NCBI GenBank assembly: GCA_964612925.1
Contig: CAZTFU010000009.1
Coordinates: 10,033-74,032, forward strand
Length of the DNA: 64,000 nucleotides
Source: Phil1 sp964612925
GTDB lineage: Bacteria > Bacillota > Clostridia > Christensenellales > CAG-138
Direction: 5' to 3'
Every line of letters begins with the position of its first letter. Position 1 is the stretch's first letter. The notes beneath the pieces were generated by a model. That model did no database searches and had not been told where the DNA came from. It was given only the letters and a program-made list of their open reading frames with translations. Position numbers and translations under genes: made by a program. Positions 43,235 through 51,249 of the stretch are shown here, piece after piece.

Positions 43235-43332
43235 TTTGTTCTCTCCTTTAATTTTTATTGCCCATAGTCTCCTATGGGAAAACTATAAATCGCACAAGTG
43301 TTATGCGTTTCTTAACACGTTATAATGCAGTT

Positions 43333-43361
43333 ATTATATAATACATAATTATTTTTAGCAA
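43333..43361 (-). promoter_or_regulatory. Promoter of the opp operon
   Basis: Leftward TTGCTA (43356-43361), 17 bases, TATAAT (43333-43338). The leader to oppA is about 90 bases. Confidence 0.7.
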
Positions 43362-43394
43362 CTACAAATTTGCTCATAATCCCACATTTGAATA

Positions 43395-43418
43395 TGTATA
43401 CATTTGTGCATGTATACA
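43395..43418. promoter_or_regulatory. Perfect dyad upstream of the opp promoter
   Basis: TGTATACAT-TTGTGC-ATGTATACA has nine-base perfect arms. It is centred about 48 bases upstream of the opp -35, a position suited to an activator or distal repressor. TGTATACA cores occur in sites of some GntR-family proteins. Confidence 0.5.
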
Positions 43419-43463
43419 ATTTTTTGTTACCTTTTTGTGACATTTACGGCGTATGCCGAGTTA

Positions 43464-44141
43464 TTATTCCGTCAAACCGCGCCTTTTAATTGCATCAAGC
43501 ACCATATTTCCTATTTCTTCAATGCTGCGCAATCTGCCGCCCTCCATGCAGCTTATCACCTCCGCGTTTTCCATGCGCTGAGCCACTTCAAGATATTTGT
43601 CCATTGCGCGCCGCTGTATGCCGTGGTCGGCTTCATAAATATCCTTACCGTCGCCGACATAACCACGGAAGCCCTTTTTGGTGACATTTTCCTCCGCCGC
43701 GCTCGGTTTTATGGAAAAAATGATGTTAAGATCCGGCTTGGGCAATCCCAAATGATCAAATTCAAGATCCATCACCCAATCAACTATGTCACTCTTGTCA
43801 ATATCTATATCGCGTACACTCTGGTATACAGCATTGGACAGAACATACCTATTTATAATAAGGAAGTCCGTTTCCCCATCCTTATAATCCTTAAAGCTTT
43901 CCCACCTGTCCATAGCAAACCACAGTGCCATGCTCTTGCCGTCTATTTCATCCGCGCGGATACCGTCCGCCCCGCTGAGCAATCGCCCTATTTGGCCGCC
44001 GAAATACGTCGAATACATCGGATAATCCCGCACGGCAACACTGTAGCCGAGTGAAGTCAGCCTTTCCTTCAGTGCGCGCACCTGCACACCCTTCCCCCCG
44101 CCGTCTATTCCTTCTATTGCTATTATCTTGGTTTTTTTCAT
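43464..44141 (-). CDS. tmk: Thymidylate kinase-like protein
   Basis: A 225-residue nucleotide kinase. The P-loop is EGIDGGGKGVQ, with Gly where dTMP kinases normally have Ser/Thr after GK. RDYPMYSTYFG matches the Tmk FPRY region, and IINRYVLSNAVYQ corresponds to the DRY-SS-AYQ motif. The lid (KGFRGYVGDGKDIYEAD) is longer than usual. It is probably a divergent dTMP kinase. ATG 44141 follows AGGGGAG; an in-frame ATG two codons earlier abuts the Shine-Dalgarno. Confidence 0.78.
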   Translation of the reverse strand: MKKTKIIAIEGIDGGGKGVQVRALKERLTSLGYSVAVRDYPMYSTYFGGQIGRLLSGADGIRADEIDGKSMALWFAMDRWESFKDYKDGETDFLIINRYVLSNAVYQSVRDIDIDKSDIVDWVMDLEFDHLGLPKPDLNIIFSIKPSAAEENVTKKGFRGYVGDGKDIYEADHGIQRRAMDKYLEVAQRMENAEVISCMEGGRLRSIEEIGNMVLDAIKRRGLTE

Positions 44142-44242
44142 AAACATCTCCCCTTACATATAATATATTAGCACACATGTCGATTCAAAACAAGTCCGCC
44201 CGCGTTATGCAAAAATAATATTATTTTTATGCTAATAAGGTG

Positions 44243-44271
44243 TTGACATATTATATTATATGTCATATAAT
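44243..44271 (+). promoter_or_regulatory. PadR-operon promoter with operator inside the spacer
   Basis: TTGACA (44243-44248), 17 bases, TATAAT (44266-44271): full consensus. The dyad TGACATA (44244-44250), 8 bases, TATGTCA (44259-44265) fills the region from the -35 to the -10. The ATGT/ACAT arms suit PadR proteins, so tight autorepression is likely. Confidence 0.75.
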
Positions 44272-44297
44272 ATTGCCCATAGAAAGGAGGTGCCGAT

Positions 44298-44621
44298 ATG
44301 GTATTTCAGCTCGGCGCGGCATTGCTTGACGCTTGCGTGCTTGCAGTGCTTGATAAAGAGGATGCTTACGGCTATGTGCTCACGCAAAGTATAAAGCAGG
44401 TAATGGATATTTCGGAATCCACCCTGTACCCCGTATTGAGAAGGCTGCAAAAGGACGGATTGCTTTCAACTTACGATCAGCCCTTTTCAGGAAGATTAAG
44501 GCGATATTACGCATTGACCGAACAAGGGCGAAGCAAGCTGAACGAATATAGGGAAGAATGGAGAGCGTATACGCAAAGAGTGGATTCACTCTTGTGTAAG
44601 GAAAATGTATACGATGAATAG
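44298..44621 (+). CDS. PadR-family transcriptional regulator
   Basis: A 107-residue winged-helix repressor of the short PadR-s2 type: LDKEDAYGYVLTQSIKQVMD, then STLYPVLRRLQKDGLLSTY and GRLRRYYALTEQGRSKL. Such regulators commonly precede DUF1700/DUF4097 envelope-stress modules, as here. ATG 44298 follows AAAGGAGG. It likely binds the dyad in its own promoter. Confidence 0.92.
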   Translation: MVFQLGAALLDACVLAVLDKEDAYGYVLTQSIKQVMDISESTLYPVLRRLQKDGLLSTYDQPFSGRLRRYYALTEQGRSKLNEYREEWRAYTQRVDSLLCKENVYDE

Positions 44622-44763
44622 GGTAGATTCCAAAAATGGTCGGACTGATCCTGCTACCAAGCAGCAAATTGCACGGTCGCACGGCCATTATCGACAGGAA
44701 ATGTCGGCAAAATATACTATCAGGCGCATTGATGCGCAGCTTAGCACAATAAATTTTATATAA
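44614..44763 (+). CDS. Possible 49-residue basic small protein within the PadR operon
   Basis: An open frame from ATG 44614, overlapping the PadR stop by 8 bases, to TAA 44761-44763, 13 bases before the next gene. It encodes a Lys/Arg/Gln-rich peptide (MNRVDSKNGRTDPATKQQ to the end RRIDAQLSTINFI). AAGGAAA lies about ten bases ahead. It fills the gap between the two operon genes. I see no known domain, and it could be a chance frame. Confidence 0.35.
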   Translation: MNRVDSKNGRTDPATKQQIARSHGHYRQEMSAKYTIRRIDAQLSTINFI

Positions 44764-44776
44764 GGAGAACAAAGTA

Positions 44777-45685
44777 ATGACAAAAAATGAGTACCTTGCA
44801 AGGCTTAAAAGTTGCCTTGAATGTATAGAAAGCGGTGAACGTGAGGCGGCCGTGCAGTTTTATTCCGAATATTTTGACGATGCCGGTGAAGAAAACGAGC
44901 AGCGCATAATGGATGAGCTCGGCTCCCCCGAAAAGCTTGCGCGGGAGATAATCGCCCAAAGTGAGGCCGCACCGCACTCAATCACAAAAACCACCGTATC
45001 CGATTGTATCGAAGGCTTCCGTGATATCAAAGCAAGTCTTATAAACGCCCGCATCATACTTGAGATAGGCAGCGAATACGGTATTGACATAGACTACCCC
45101 GAGCAGCTTGATCCGCCGGAGGTTTCAATAAAGAACAATGAGTTGAGAATAACCGAAAAGCCCGTCAGAAGATTCTTTCGTCAGTTCGGTTCCTGGCGTC
45201 AGGGCGTTATAACCATAACTCTGCCAGATACCGAGTACGGCACATTTAATATCGAAAGTGTAAACGGCTATATAAGAATACCCGCACTGCGCATTGATTC
45301 GCTGCACTGCGAAACCGTAAACGGATCAACTGCTATCGCAGGTGCAACCGCGGATAAACTCCACTGCGAAGCCGTAAACGGTTCCTCCTCCGTTACCGAT
45401 TGTACGGTAAAAAGCGGCTGCACATGTGAAACGGTAAACGGCTCCGTTACGCTGTCGGGCAACATAAGCGGAGGTGTAATACTCGAATCCGTAAACGGAT
45501 CCATACGCTACACCGAAGCCAAGCCCCTTGACGAATACACCTGTTCCTTTGATACGATGTCCGGCAGCGTATATGTAAACGGCAAAAAGCAGGGTAAGCA
45601 TTCAAAGCTTGCAAACCCTTCCGCCGCAAATTCCCTGAAGGTACAAACCATAAACGGTTCAATACACACTCTCTTCGCTCAATAA
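44777..45685 (+). CDS. DUF1700 plus DUF4097 beta-solenoid protein
   Basis: A 302-residue protein. The N-terminal about 75 residues are a DUF1700/HAAS-type helical domain (TKNEYLARLKSCLECI, then YYSEYFDDAGEENEQ-like and GSPEKLAREI). The C-terminal half is a DUF4097 repeat solenoid with regularly spaced VNG turns: ESVNGYI, ETVNGSTA, EAVNGSSS, ETVNGSVT, ESVNGSIR, TMSGSVY, TINGSIH. There is no obvious membrane helix between the domains, which is unusual for this family. It is probably a sensor or scaffold of envelope stress controlled by the PadR protein. ATG 44777 follows AAGGAGA. Confidence 0.82.
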   Translation: MTKNEYLARLKSCLECIESGEREAAVQFYSEYFDDAGEENEQRIMDELGSPEKLAREIIAQSEAAPHSITKTTVSDCIEGFRDIKASLINARIILEIGSEYGIDIDYPEQLDPPEVSIKNNELRITEKPVRRFFRQFGSWRQGVITITLPDTEYGTFNIESVNGYIRIPALRIDSLHCETVNGSTAIAGATADKLHCEAVNGSSSVTDCTVKSGCTCETVNGSVTLSGNISGGVILESVNGSIRYTEAKPLDEYTCSFDTMSGSVYVNGKKQGKHSKLANPSAANSLKVQTINGSIHTLFAQ

Positions 45686-45770
45686 TGCCGCAAATAGGCC
45701 GCGTTCGACTCTTATTCTCGGTCGGACGCGGCTTTACCGCATAAAAAATCGCCTTCCGCACAAAAAGCGG

Positions 45771-45799
45771 TTGACAAGCGGGTACAATATTCTTATACT
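45771..45799 (+). promoter_or_regulatory. Promoter of the aromatic amino-acid operon
   Basis: TTGACA (45771-45776), 17 bases, TATACT (45794-45799). Transcription would begin near 45806, about 33 bases before the leader peptide. Confidence 0.85.
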
Positions 45800-45838
45800 T
45801 TAATGCAATGTCAGTTGCAATATAAGGAGAGGCAACAA

Positions 45839-45892
45839 ATGGGCAATACTTTCGTTTTTGCATATTATTATTACTTTACTATTGTTTCGTAG
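45839..45892 (+). CDS. Phe/Tyr-rich leader peptide of the aromatic operon
   Basis: ATG 45839 behind AAGGAGAGG encodes MGNTFVFAYYYYFTIVS. Seven of its 17 residues are aromatic, including four Tyr in a row flanked by three Phe. It sits between a strong promoter and a terminator/antiterminator, directly upstream of the DAHP synthase gene. This is the arrangement of classical attenuation leader peptides: stalling at Tyr/Phe codons would signal shortage of charged tRNA. It has no domain and presumably no function as a protein. Confidence 0.85.
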   Translation: MGNTFVFAYYYYFTIVS

Positions 45893-45897
45893 TAAGG

Positions 45898-45970
45898 GTA
45901 ATTTGTGTGCAAACGATAAAAGCTCAATGCGAATATTTACGCGGCACAGGTTACACCGGTGCCGTTTTTT
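45898..45970 (+). promoter_or_regulatory. Attenuator: antiterminator and terminator
   Basis: The terminator stem spans 45942-45964 (CGGCAC-a-GGT, loop TAC, ACC-g-GTGCCG), followed by six T's (45965-45970). GTAATTTGTG (45898-45907), just after the leader stop, is fully complementary (with two G-U pairs) to CACAGGTTAC (45945-45954), the 5' arm of the terminator. A ribosome at the leader stop would mask 45898-45907 and allow termination. A ribosome stalled earlier, at the Tyr/Phe codons, would leave it free to form the antiterminator. Confidence 0.8.
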
Positions 45971-46021
45971 ATTGCACTGCGGCAAGTGATTTGTAAATAA
46001 AGTTTTGGAGGATACAGCAAA

Positions 46022-47026
46022 ATGATAGTCGTACTCAAGCACGGCACGGAAAAGCAAAAGCAGGATCAGCTTATAGAATGGCTGAAAGCGCAGGGGCTTG
46101 GCATACACATTTCAGAGGGTGAATTTCAGACCGTTCTCGGCCTTATAGGCGATACGGGGCGGCTGGACATGGATCTTATTGCAAGCCTTGGCATAGTCGA
46201 TTCAGTAAAGCGCGTTACGGAGCCGTTCAAGTGCTGCAACAGAAAGTTCCATCCCGACGATATGATTGTGGATGTAAGCGGAGTTAAGGTCGGCGGCGGC
46301 AATTTCTGCATGATAGCAGGTCCCTGCTCCGTTGAAAACGAGGAGCAGATAATAGCCGTTGCAAAAGCCGTTAAGCAAAGCGGCGCGCAGATGCTTCGCG
46401 GCGGTGCATTCAAGCCGCGCACCTCGCCATATGATTTTCAGGGGCTGAAAGCCACAGGCATAGAGCTTTTGAAGCTCGCAAAAAAGGAAACGGGGCTGCC
46501 GATAGTTACCGAAATAATGAGCGTTGAACACCTTCCGCTGTTTGAGGATGTTGACCTTATACAGGTCGGCGCACGCAATATGCAGAATTTTGAGCTGTTA
46601 AAGCAGCTCGGTAAGCTTGATAAGCCCATTCTTCTCAAGCGCGGCCTTGCAAACACGCTCAAGGAACTGCTTATGAGCGCGGAATACATCATGGCGGGCG
46701 GCAATGAGCGGGTGATACTTTGCGAACGCGGCATACGCACGTTTGACGATTATACGCGCAACACCCTTGACCTTGCGGCGGTGCCCATGCTCAAGGAGCT
46801 TACTCACCTGCCCATAATAGTCGACCCAAGCCACGCAACGGGCATAGCACGCCTTGTGCCGCCGATGGCGCTTGCCGCCGCGGCCTGCGGTGCGGACGGA
46901 TTGATAATAGAGGTGCATAACGACCCCATGAAGGCACTGTGTGACGGTGCACAGTCATTAAGGCCCGAACAATACGATGAGCTTGCGAAAAAGGTTCGGC
47001 AGGTAAGGGAGGTTTGCACAAAATGA
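46022..47026 (+). CDS. aroF: 3-deoxy-7-phosphoheptulonate (DAHP) synthase
   Basis: A 334-residue first enzyme of the shikimate pathway, condensing PEP and erythrose-4-phosphate. An N-terminal about 70-residue ferredoxin-like regulatory domain (MIVVLKHGTEKQKQDQLIEW onward) precedes the type I-beta barrel with MIAGPCSVENEEQ, LRGGAFKPRTSPYDFQG, VGARNMQNFELL, KRGL and IVDPSHATG. The N-terminal domain matches Thermotoga-type enzymes that are feedback inhibited by Tyr/Phe, giving enzyme-level control on top of the leader attenuator. ATG 46022 follows GGAGG. Confidence 0.95.
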   Translation: MIVVLKHGTEKQKQDQLIEWLKAQGLGIHISEGEFQTVLGLIGDTGRLDMDLIASLGIVDSVKRVTEPFKCCNRKFHPDDMIVDVSGVKVGGGNFCMIAGPCSVENEEQIIAVAKAVKQSGAQMLRGGAFKPRTSPYDFQGLKATGIELLKLAKKETGLPIVTEIMSVEHLPLFEDVDLIQVGARNMQNFELLKQLGKLDKPILLKRGLANTLKELLMSAEYIMAGGNERVILCERGIRTFDDYTRNTLDLAAVPMLKELTHLPIIVDPSHATGIARLVPPMALAAAACGADGLIIEVHNDPMKALCDGAQSLRPEQYDELAKKVRQVREVCTK

Positions 47027-47856
47027 TCGTCGGAACAGTTGGGCTCGGACTTATCGGCGGCTCCTTTGCCAAGGCCTATCATGAGGCGGGACATACCGTG
47101 CTTGCATACGACATAAATAAGACCATACTCGATTACGCAATTATGTGCGGTACGGTAGACGATGTTCTCAACGAGCAAAACATTTCACAATGCGATATAG
47201 TGCTTATTGCACTCTATCCGAATGCCACGGTTGAGTATTTTAAGCAAATGGCCCCGCATATAGGCAAAAAGCCCGTAGTGCTCGACTGTTGCGGCACAAA
47301 ACGCGGCGTTTGCCAAGGTTGCTTTTCCATAGCTCAAGAATACGGTATTTCGTTTGCGGGCGGTCACCCCATGGCCGGCACACACAATTCGGGCTTTAAG
47401 TATGCCCGTGCAAACCTTTTCCATAATGCGCCCATGGTGATAGTGCCCATGGACTCAAACGACATAGTTCTATTGAGCCGCATACAGGCACTGCTTGCAC
47501 CCGTCGGGTTTGCGTCATTTTCCGTCACTACGGCCGCCGAACATGACAGGGTGATAGCGTTTACATCCCAGCTTGCGCACTTAGCCTCAAATGCGTATAT
47601 AAAAAGTCCTACAGCAAAGGAACATAAGGGCTTTTCCGCCGGAAGTTACAAGGATATGACCCGTGTTGCATGGCTTGACCCAAATATGTGGGCAGAGCTT
47701 TTTCTTGAAAACAGCGATGCGTTGACGGACGAGCTCGATTCATACATCCGTTCATTGAACGAGTATCGCAACGCACTTGCCGCACATGATAAAACAGCCC
47801 TTACCGCCCTGCTTGAGGAAGGGCGCAGACTTAAAGAGGAGGTTGACGGCAGATGA
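47023..47856 (+). CDS. tyrA: Prephenate dehydrogenase
   Basis: A 277-residue NAD(P)-dependent enzyme of tyrosine synthesis. Rossmann motif VGTVGLGLIGGSFAKA, then LDCCGTKRGV, the substrate His in GGHPMAGTHNSGFKYA, and the dimer region TAAEHDRVIAFTSQLAHLA. No ACT domain is present. ATG 47023 overlaps the aroF TGA (ATGA); the longer frame from 47014 is unnecessary. Confidence 0.93.
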   Translation: MIVGTVGLGLIGGSFAKAYHEAGHTVLAYDINKTILDYAIMCGTVDDVLNEQNISQCDIVLIALYPNATVEYFKQMAPHIGKKPVVLDCCGTKRGVCQGCFSIAQEYGISFAGGHPMAGTHNSGFKYARANLFHNAPMVIVPMDSNDIVLLSRIQALLAPVGFASFSVTTAAEHDRVIAFTSQLAHLASNAYIKSPTAKEHKGFSAGSYKDMTRVAWLDPNMWAELFLENSDALTDELDSYIRSLNEYRNALAAHDKTALTALLEEGRRLKEEVDGR

Positions 47857-48914
47857 CCACGATACACGTCGGTGCATCGCGCGAATATGACGTTATAATA
47901 GAAAGCGGCATTTTGGCCGACTGCGGAAAACGGATAGCGAATGTGTTTCCCTCCCGAGGCAAGGCCGCAATAATTTCCGACGAAAACGTATTCCCGCTTT
48001 ACGGTAAAACGGTGGAAGCTTCCTTGCTTGCGGCGGGGTTTGAACCGTTCAGCTTTGTTTTCAAGGGCGGCGAAGATACAAAAACGCTGTCCACATATGC
48101 AAGCATACTCGACTTTTTAAGCATGCACCGCTTTTCGCGCAGCGATATCCTTATTTCGCTTGGCGGCGGCATAGTGGGTGACGTGGGGGGCTTTGCCGCG
48201 GCCACATATCAGCGCGGAATAGGCTTTATCCAGCTTCCAACCACTCTGCTTGCGGATGTTGATTCCTCCGTTGGCGGAAAAACGGCCGTAAACCTTGCAA
48301 GCGGAAAGAATCAAGCGGGCAGTTTTTATCAGCCCTCGCTTGTTCTGTGCGATACTGATGCGCTGAATACCCTGCCGCACTGCGAATATAAAAACGGCTG
48401 TGCCGAGGTGATAAAGTATGCGATACTCGGAAGTGGCGACATGTTTAATGCGCTTATTGACAAGGGCGTAAACGAACAATACGAAAGCATCATCGCACAA
48501 TGTGTTAGCATGAAGCGCGATATTGTCAGCATTGATGAATTTGATAACGGCAAGCGGCAGTTGCTAAACCTTGGCCACACGTTTGGCCATGCAATAGAAA
48601 AATGCAGCAATTTTACCGTTGCACACGGCAGTGCCGTTGCGATAGGCACGGCCATGATAACAAGGGCCTCTTTCAAGCGGGGCATTTGTTCCGAATCAAC
48701 GCTTGAAGCTGTGCTTGAGCTGCTTGACAAATACGATCTGCCAACCAAAACCGATTTTTCGGCGGAAGCATTGTACAGTGCCGCCCTATCGGATAAGAAA
48801 ATAGCCAACGGCGGCATACATCTTATAATGCCAAAGCGCATTGGCGAGTGCATAGCCGTAAGTGTACCATGCACCGAAATAATGTCCTGCCTTATTGACG
48901 GGGGTGCAAAATGA
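47853..48914 (+). CDS. aroB: 3-dehydroquinate synthase
   Basis: A 353-residue NAD- and Zn-dependent enzyme converting DAHP to dehydroquinate. NAD-binding FKGGEDTKTL and SLGGGIVGDVGGFAAATYQR, then LPTTLLADVDSSVGGKTAVN and the zinc ligands E (CAEVIKYAIL) and H (LNLGHTFGHAIE). ATGA overlap with tyrA and with aroA. Confidence 0.96.
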   Translation: MTTIHVGASREYDVIIESGILADCGKRIANVFPSRGKAAIISDENVFPLYGKTVEASLLAAGFEPFSFVFKGGEDTKTLSTYASILDFLSMHRFSRSDILISLGGGIVGDVGGFAAATYQRGIGFIQLPTTLLADVDSSVGGKTAVNLASGKNQAGSFYQPSLVLCDTDALNTLPHCEYKNGCAEVIKYAILGSGDMFNALIDKGVNEQYESIIAQCVSMKRDIVSIDEFDNGKRQLLNLGHTFGHAIEKCSNFTVAHGSAVAIGTAMITRASFKRGICSESTLEAVLELLDKYDLPTKTDFSAEALYSAALSDKKIANGGIHLIMPKRIGECIAVSVPCTEIMSCLIDGGAK

Positions 48915-50179
48915 ACCAAACCGTACAATGCAAAAGCCGCACGGGAAGCGTGCAGATAATAGCATCTAAATCCTACGCACACAGGCTTATCATTCTTGCG
49001 GCGTTAAATGACCGCCCCGTAGATATACTCTGCAACAGCACCTCAAACGATATTGAGGCTACCGTTCGTTGCATGAACGCCCTCGGTGCAAATATAACCC
49101 ATACAGAACACGGCATAATACATGTTGAGCCGCTAAAATCCGCACCGAAACGCGCCTGTGAGCTTGACTGCGGCGAAAGCGGATCTACACTGCGTTTTCT
49201 TTTGCCCGTGGTCGGTGCGTTTGGGGCTAAGGTTAGGTTCATAATGCACGGCCGCCTTGGCGAAAGGCCGCTTGCCCCGCTTGACACACTGCTTACGCGC
49301 CATGGTATGCGCATCAAAAAGAAAGACAATGTCCTTCACTGTTCGGGTAGGCTTCGCGCGGGCGAATACAGCATAGCGGGCAATGTATCAAGCCAGTATG
49401 TTTCGGGGCTTTTATTGGCATTGCCGCTGCTTAAAGACAACAGCACATTAAGAGTTACCGATGCTCTTGAATCCTCCGCCTATGTTGATATTACGCTTTC
49501 TGCGCTAAGGCTTGCCAATGCGGCGGTCACCGCAAGCGATATGCATCATTACGATATACGCGGGAAAATCGGCTATTCCCTTAAAGATAGGTGTATTGTC
49601 GAAGGCGACTGGTCAAACGCCGCATTTTTCCTGTGCATGGGCGCATTGAGCAAGAGTGGCATAACGGTTTTGGGATTAAATGCTGATTCCCGTCAGGGAG
49701 ATAAGAAAATAGTCGATATTCTTTCGGAAATGGGCGCGGAAATAATAATGCAAGGCGATTCCGTAACCGTTAAGCGCGGCACATTAAAGCCCGTTACCGT
49801 GGACGCCTCCCCCATCCCCGACCTTATTCCCGCAATATGCGCACTTGCCGCCGCCGCAGAGGGAAACACGCTCATAACCAACGCCGCACGGCTGAGACTA
49901 AAAGAGTCCGACAGGCTTGCAAGCACTAAAAACATGCTCGCTTCGCTCGGAGTCAACGTTACGGAGCTGTGTGACGGGCTTATAGTTCACGGCACGGGTC
50001 ATCTTCGCGGTGGGAGCATTGACAGCTGCAATGACCACAGGATCGCCATGGCCGCCGCCGTTGCGGCATGTGCCGCGGACGGTGAGGTTACGATATGCAA
50101 CAGCGAATGCGTGAACAAATCCTACCCCACTTTTTTTGAAGAGCTTGCCGCACTCGATACGGAAGGAGAAAACGAATGA
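48911..50179 (+). CDS. aroA: 5-enolpyruvylshikimate-3-phosphate synthase
   Basis: A 422-residue enzyme adding PEP to shikimate-3-phosphate. The PEP-site motif is LDCGESGSTLRFLLPV; the second signature is RLRLKESDRLAST. SKSYAHRLIILAAL is the N-terminal lysine motif (usually SKSISNRALI). The sequence looks like a class II-type enzyme by its GESGST variant (class I has GNAGTA). ATGA overlaps on both sides. Confidence 0.95.
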   Translation: MNQTVQCKSRTGSVQIIASKSYAHRLIILAALNDRPVDILCNSTSNDIEATVRCMNALGANITHTEHGIIHVEPLKSAPKRACELDCGESGSTLRFLLPVVGAFGAKVRFIMHGRLGERPLAPLDTLLTRHGMRIKKKDNVLHCSGRLRAGEYSIAGNVSSQYVSGLLLALPLLKDNSTLRVTDALESSAYVDITLSALRLANAAVTASDMHHYDIRGKIGYSLKDRCIVEGDWSNAAFFLCMGALSKSGITVLGLNADSRQGDKKIVDILSEMGAEIIMQGDSVTVKRGTLKPVTVDASPIPDLIPAICALAAAAEGNTLITNAARLRLKESDRLASTKNMLASLGVNVTELCDGLIVHGTGHLRGGSIDSCNDHRIAMAAAVAACAADGEVTICNSECVNKSYPTFFEELAALDTEGENE

Positions 50180-51246
50180 GCAGTATATACGGCGAAAACA
50201 TACATATATCCATATTCGGTCAATCCCACAGCGCCGCAATAGGCGTTTGCATAGACGGCATACGCGCAGGTGAACCCATCGATCTTGATGAACTCAACCG
50301 CTTCCTAAGCCGCCGTGCACCCGGGCAAAACGAATACTCCACCGCACGAATGGAGGCAGATGAGCCCGAGTTCCTATCGGGCATAGTGGATTCTCACACC
50401 TGCGGCGCCCCCATTGCGGCCATTATACGCAACACGAATACCCGTTCGTCGGACTATGACCCGTTCCGTGATATTCCGCGCCCGTCCCACGCCGATTATA
50501 CTGCGGACATTAAATACAATGGCTTTCAGGATCGTGCGGGCGGCGGCCATTTTTCGGGCAGGCTTACCGCTCCGCTCTGCATTGCGGGCGGCATATGCAT
50601 TCAACTGTTAAAAAAAGAAGGCGTTGAAATAATAAGCCGCATTGCATCAATAGGCAGTGTCAAGGACGAAGCCGAACTTACCGCATCCACGGCCGAAAAG
50701 CCCTTCCCCGCCGTAAATGATGATGCGGCAAAGGCAATGCTTGATGAAATAGCCGCCGCCAAAGCGGAAGGTGATTCCGTTGGCGGTGTTATAGAATGCA
50801 AAATACTCGGCCTTGATGCGGGGCTTGGCGGGCCGCTGTTCGGCGGTATGGAGGGAAGAATAGCAAAGGCCGTATTTGCCGTGCCCGCGATAAAGGGCAT
50901 TGAATTCGGCGCGGGCTTTGCATCCGCAGCAATGCGCGCAAGTGAGTACAACGACCCGTTTATAATAAAAGACGGTATCGTCGTCACCGAAACCAACAAT
51001 TCGGGCGGTATACTCGGCGGCATAAGCAACTCTATGCCCATAAGCTTTCGCGTTGCAATAAAACCCACGCCATCAATAGCCAAGCGGCAGCTTACGTTAA
51101 ACACGGCAACCATGCGCCAAGAGGAACTTATCATACAGGGAAGGCATGACCCGTGTATCGTTCCGCGTGCGGTGCCCTGCATAGAGGCCGCGGCCGCCAT
51201 TGCCGTATATGATGCATTGCTTGACAGAAGAAAGGAGCTTGATTAA
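50176..51246 (+). CDS. aroC: Chorismate synthase
   Basis: A 356-residue FMN-dependent enzyme producing chorismate. Signatures are IFGQSHSAAIGVCIDGI, RRAPGQNEYSTARMEADE, the FQDRAGGGHFSGRLTAPL region (usually DYRGGGRSSARET, here D-R-A-G-G-G-H-F-S-G-R) and GNISNSMPI-like GGISNSMPISFRVAIKPTPS. Being in a complete pathway operon supports the call. Four-base overlap with aroA; three bases before pheA. Confidence 0.95.
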   Translation: MSSIYGENIHISIFGQSHSAAIGVCIDGIRAGEPIDLDELNRFLSRRAPGQNEYSTARMEADEPEFLSGIVDSHTCGAPIAAIIRNTNTRSSDYDPFRDIPRPSHADYTADIKYNGFQDRAGGGHFSGRLTAPLCIAGGICIQLLKKEGVEIISRIASIGSVKDEAELTASTAEKPFPAVNDDAAKAMLDEIAAAKAEGDSVGGVIECKILGLDAGLGGPLFGGMEGRIAKAVFAVPAIKGIEFGAGFASAAMRASEYNDPFIIKDGIVVTETNNSGGILGGISNSMPISFRVAIKPTPSIAKRQLTLNTATMRQEELIIQGRHDPCIVPRAVPCIEAAAAIAVYDALLDRRKELD

Positions 51247-51249
51247 CAA

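Noticed and set aside
45839..46021. T-box riboswitch upstream of aroF
   Set aside because: No T-box-like TGGNACCGCG sequence or stem I features are visible between the promoter and aroF. The leader peptide with its alternative stems explains the region better.
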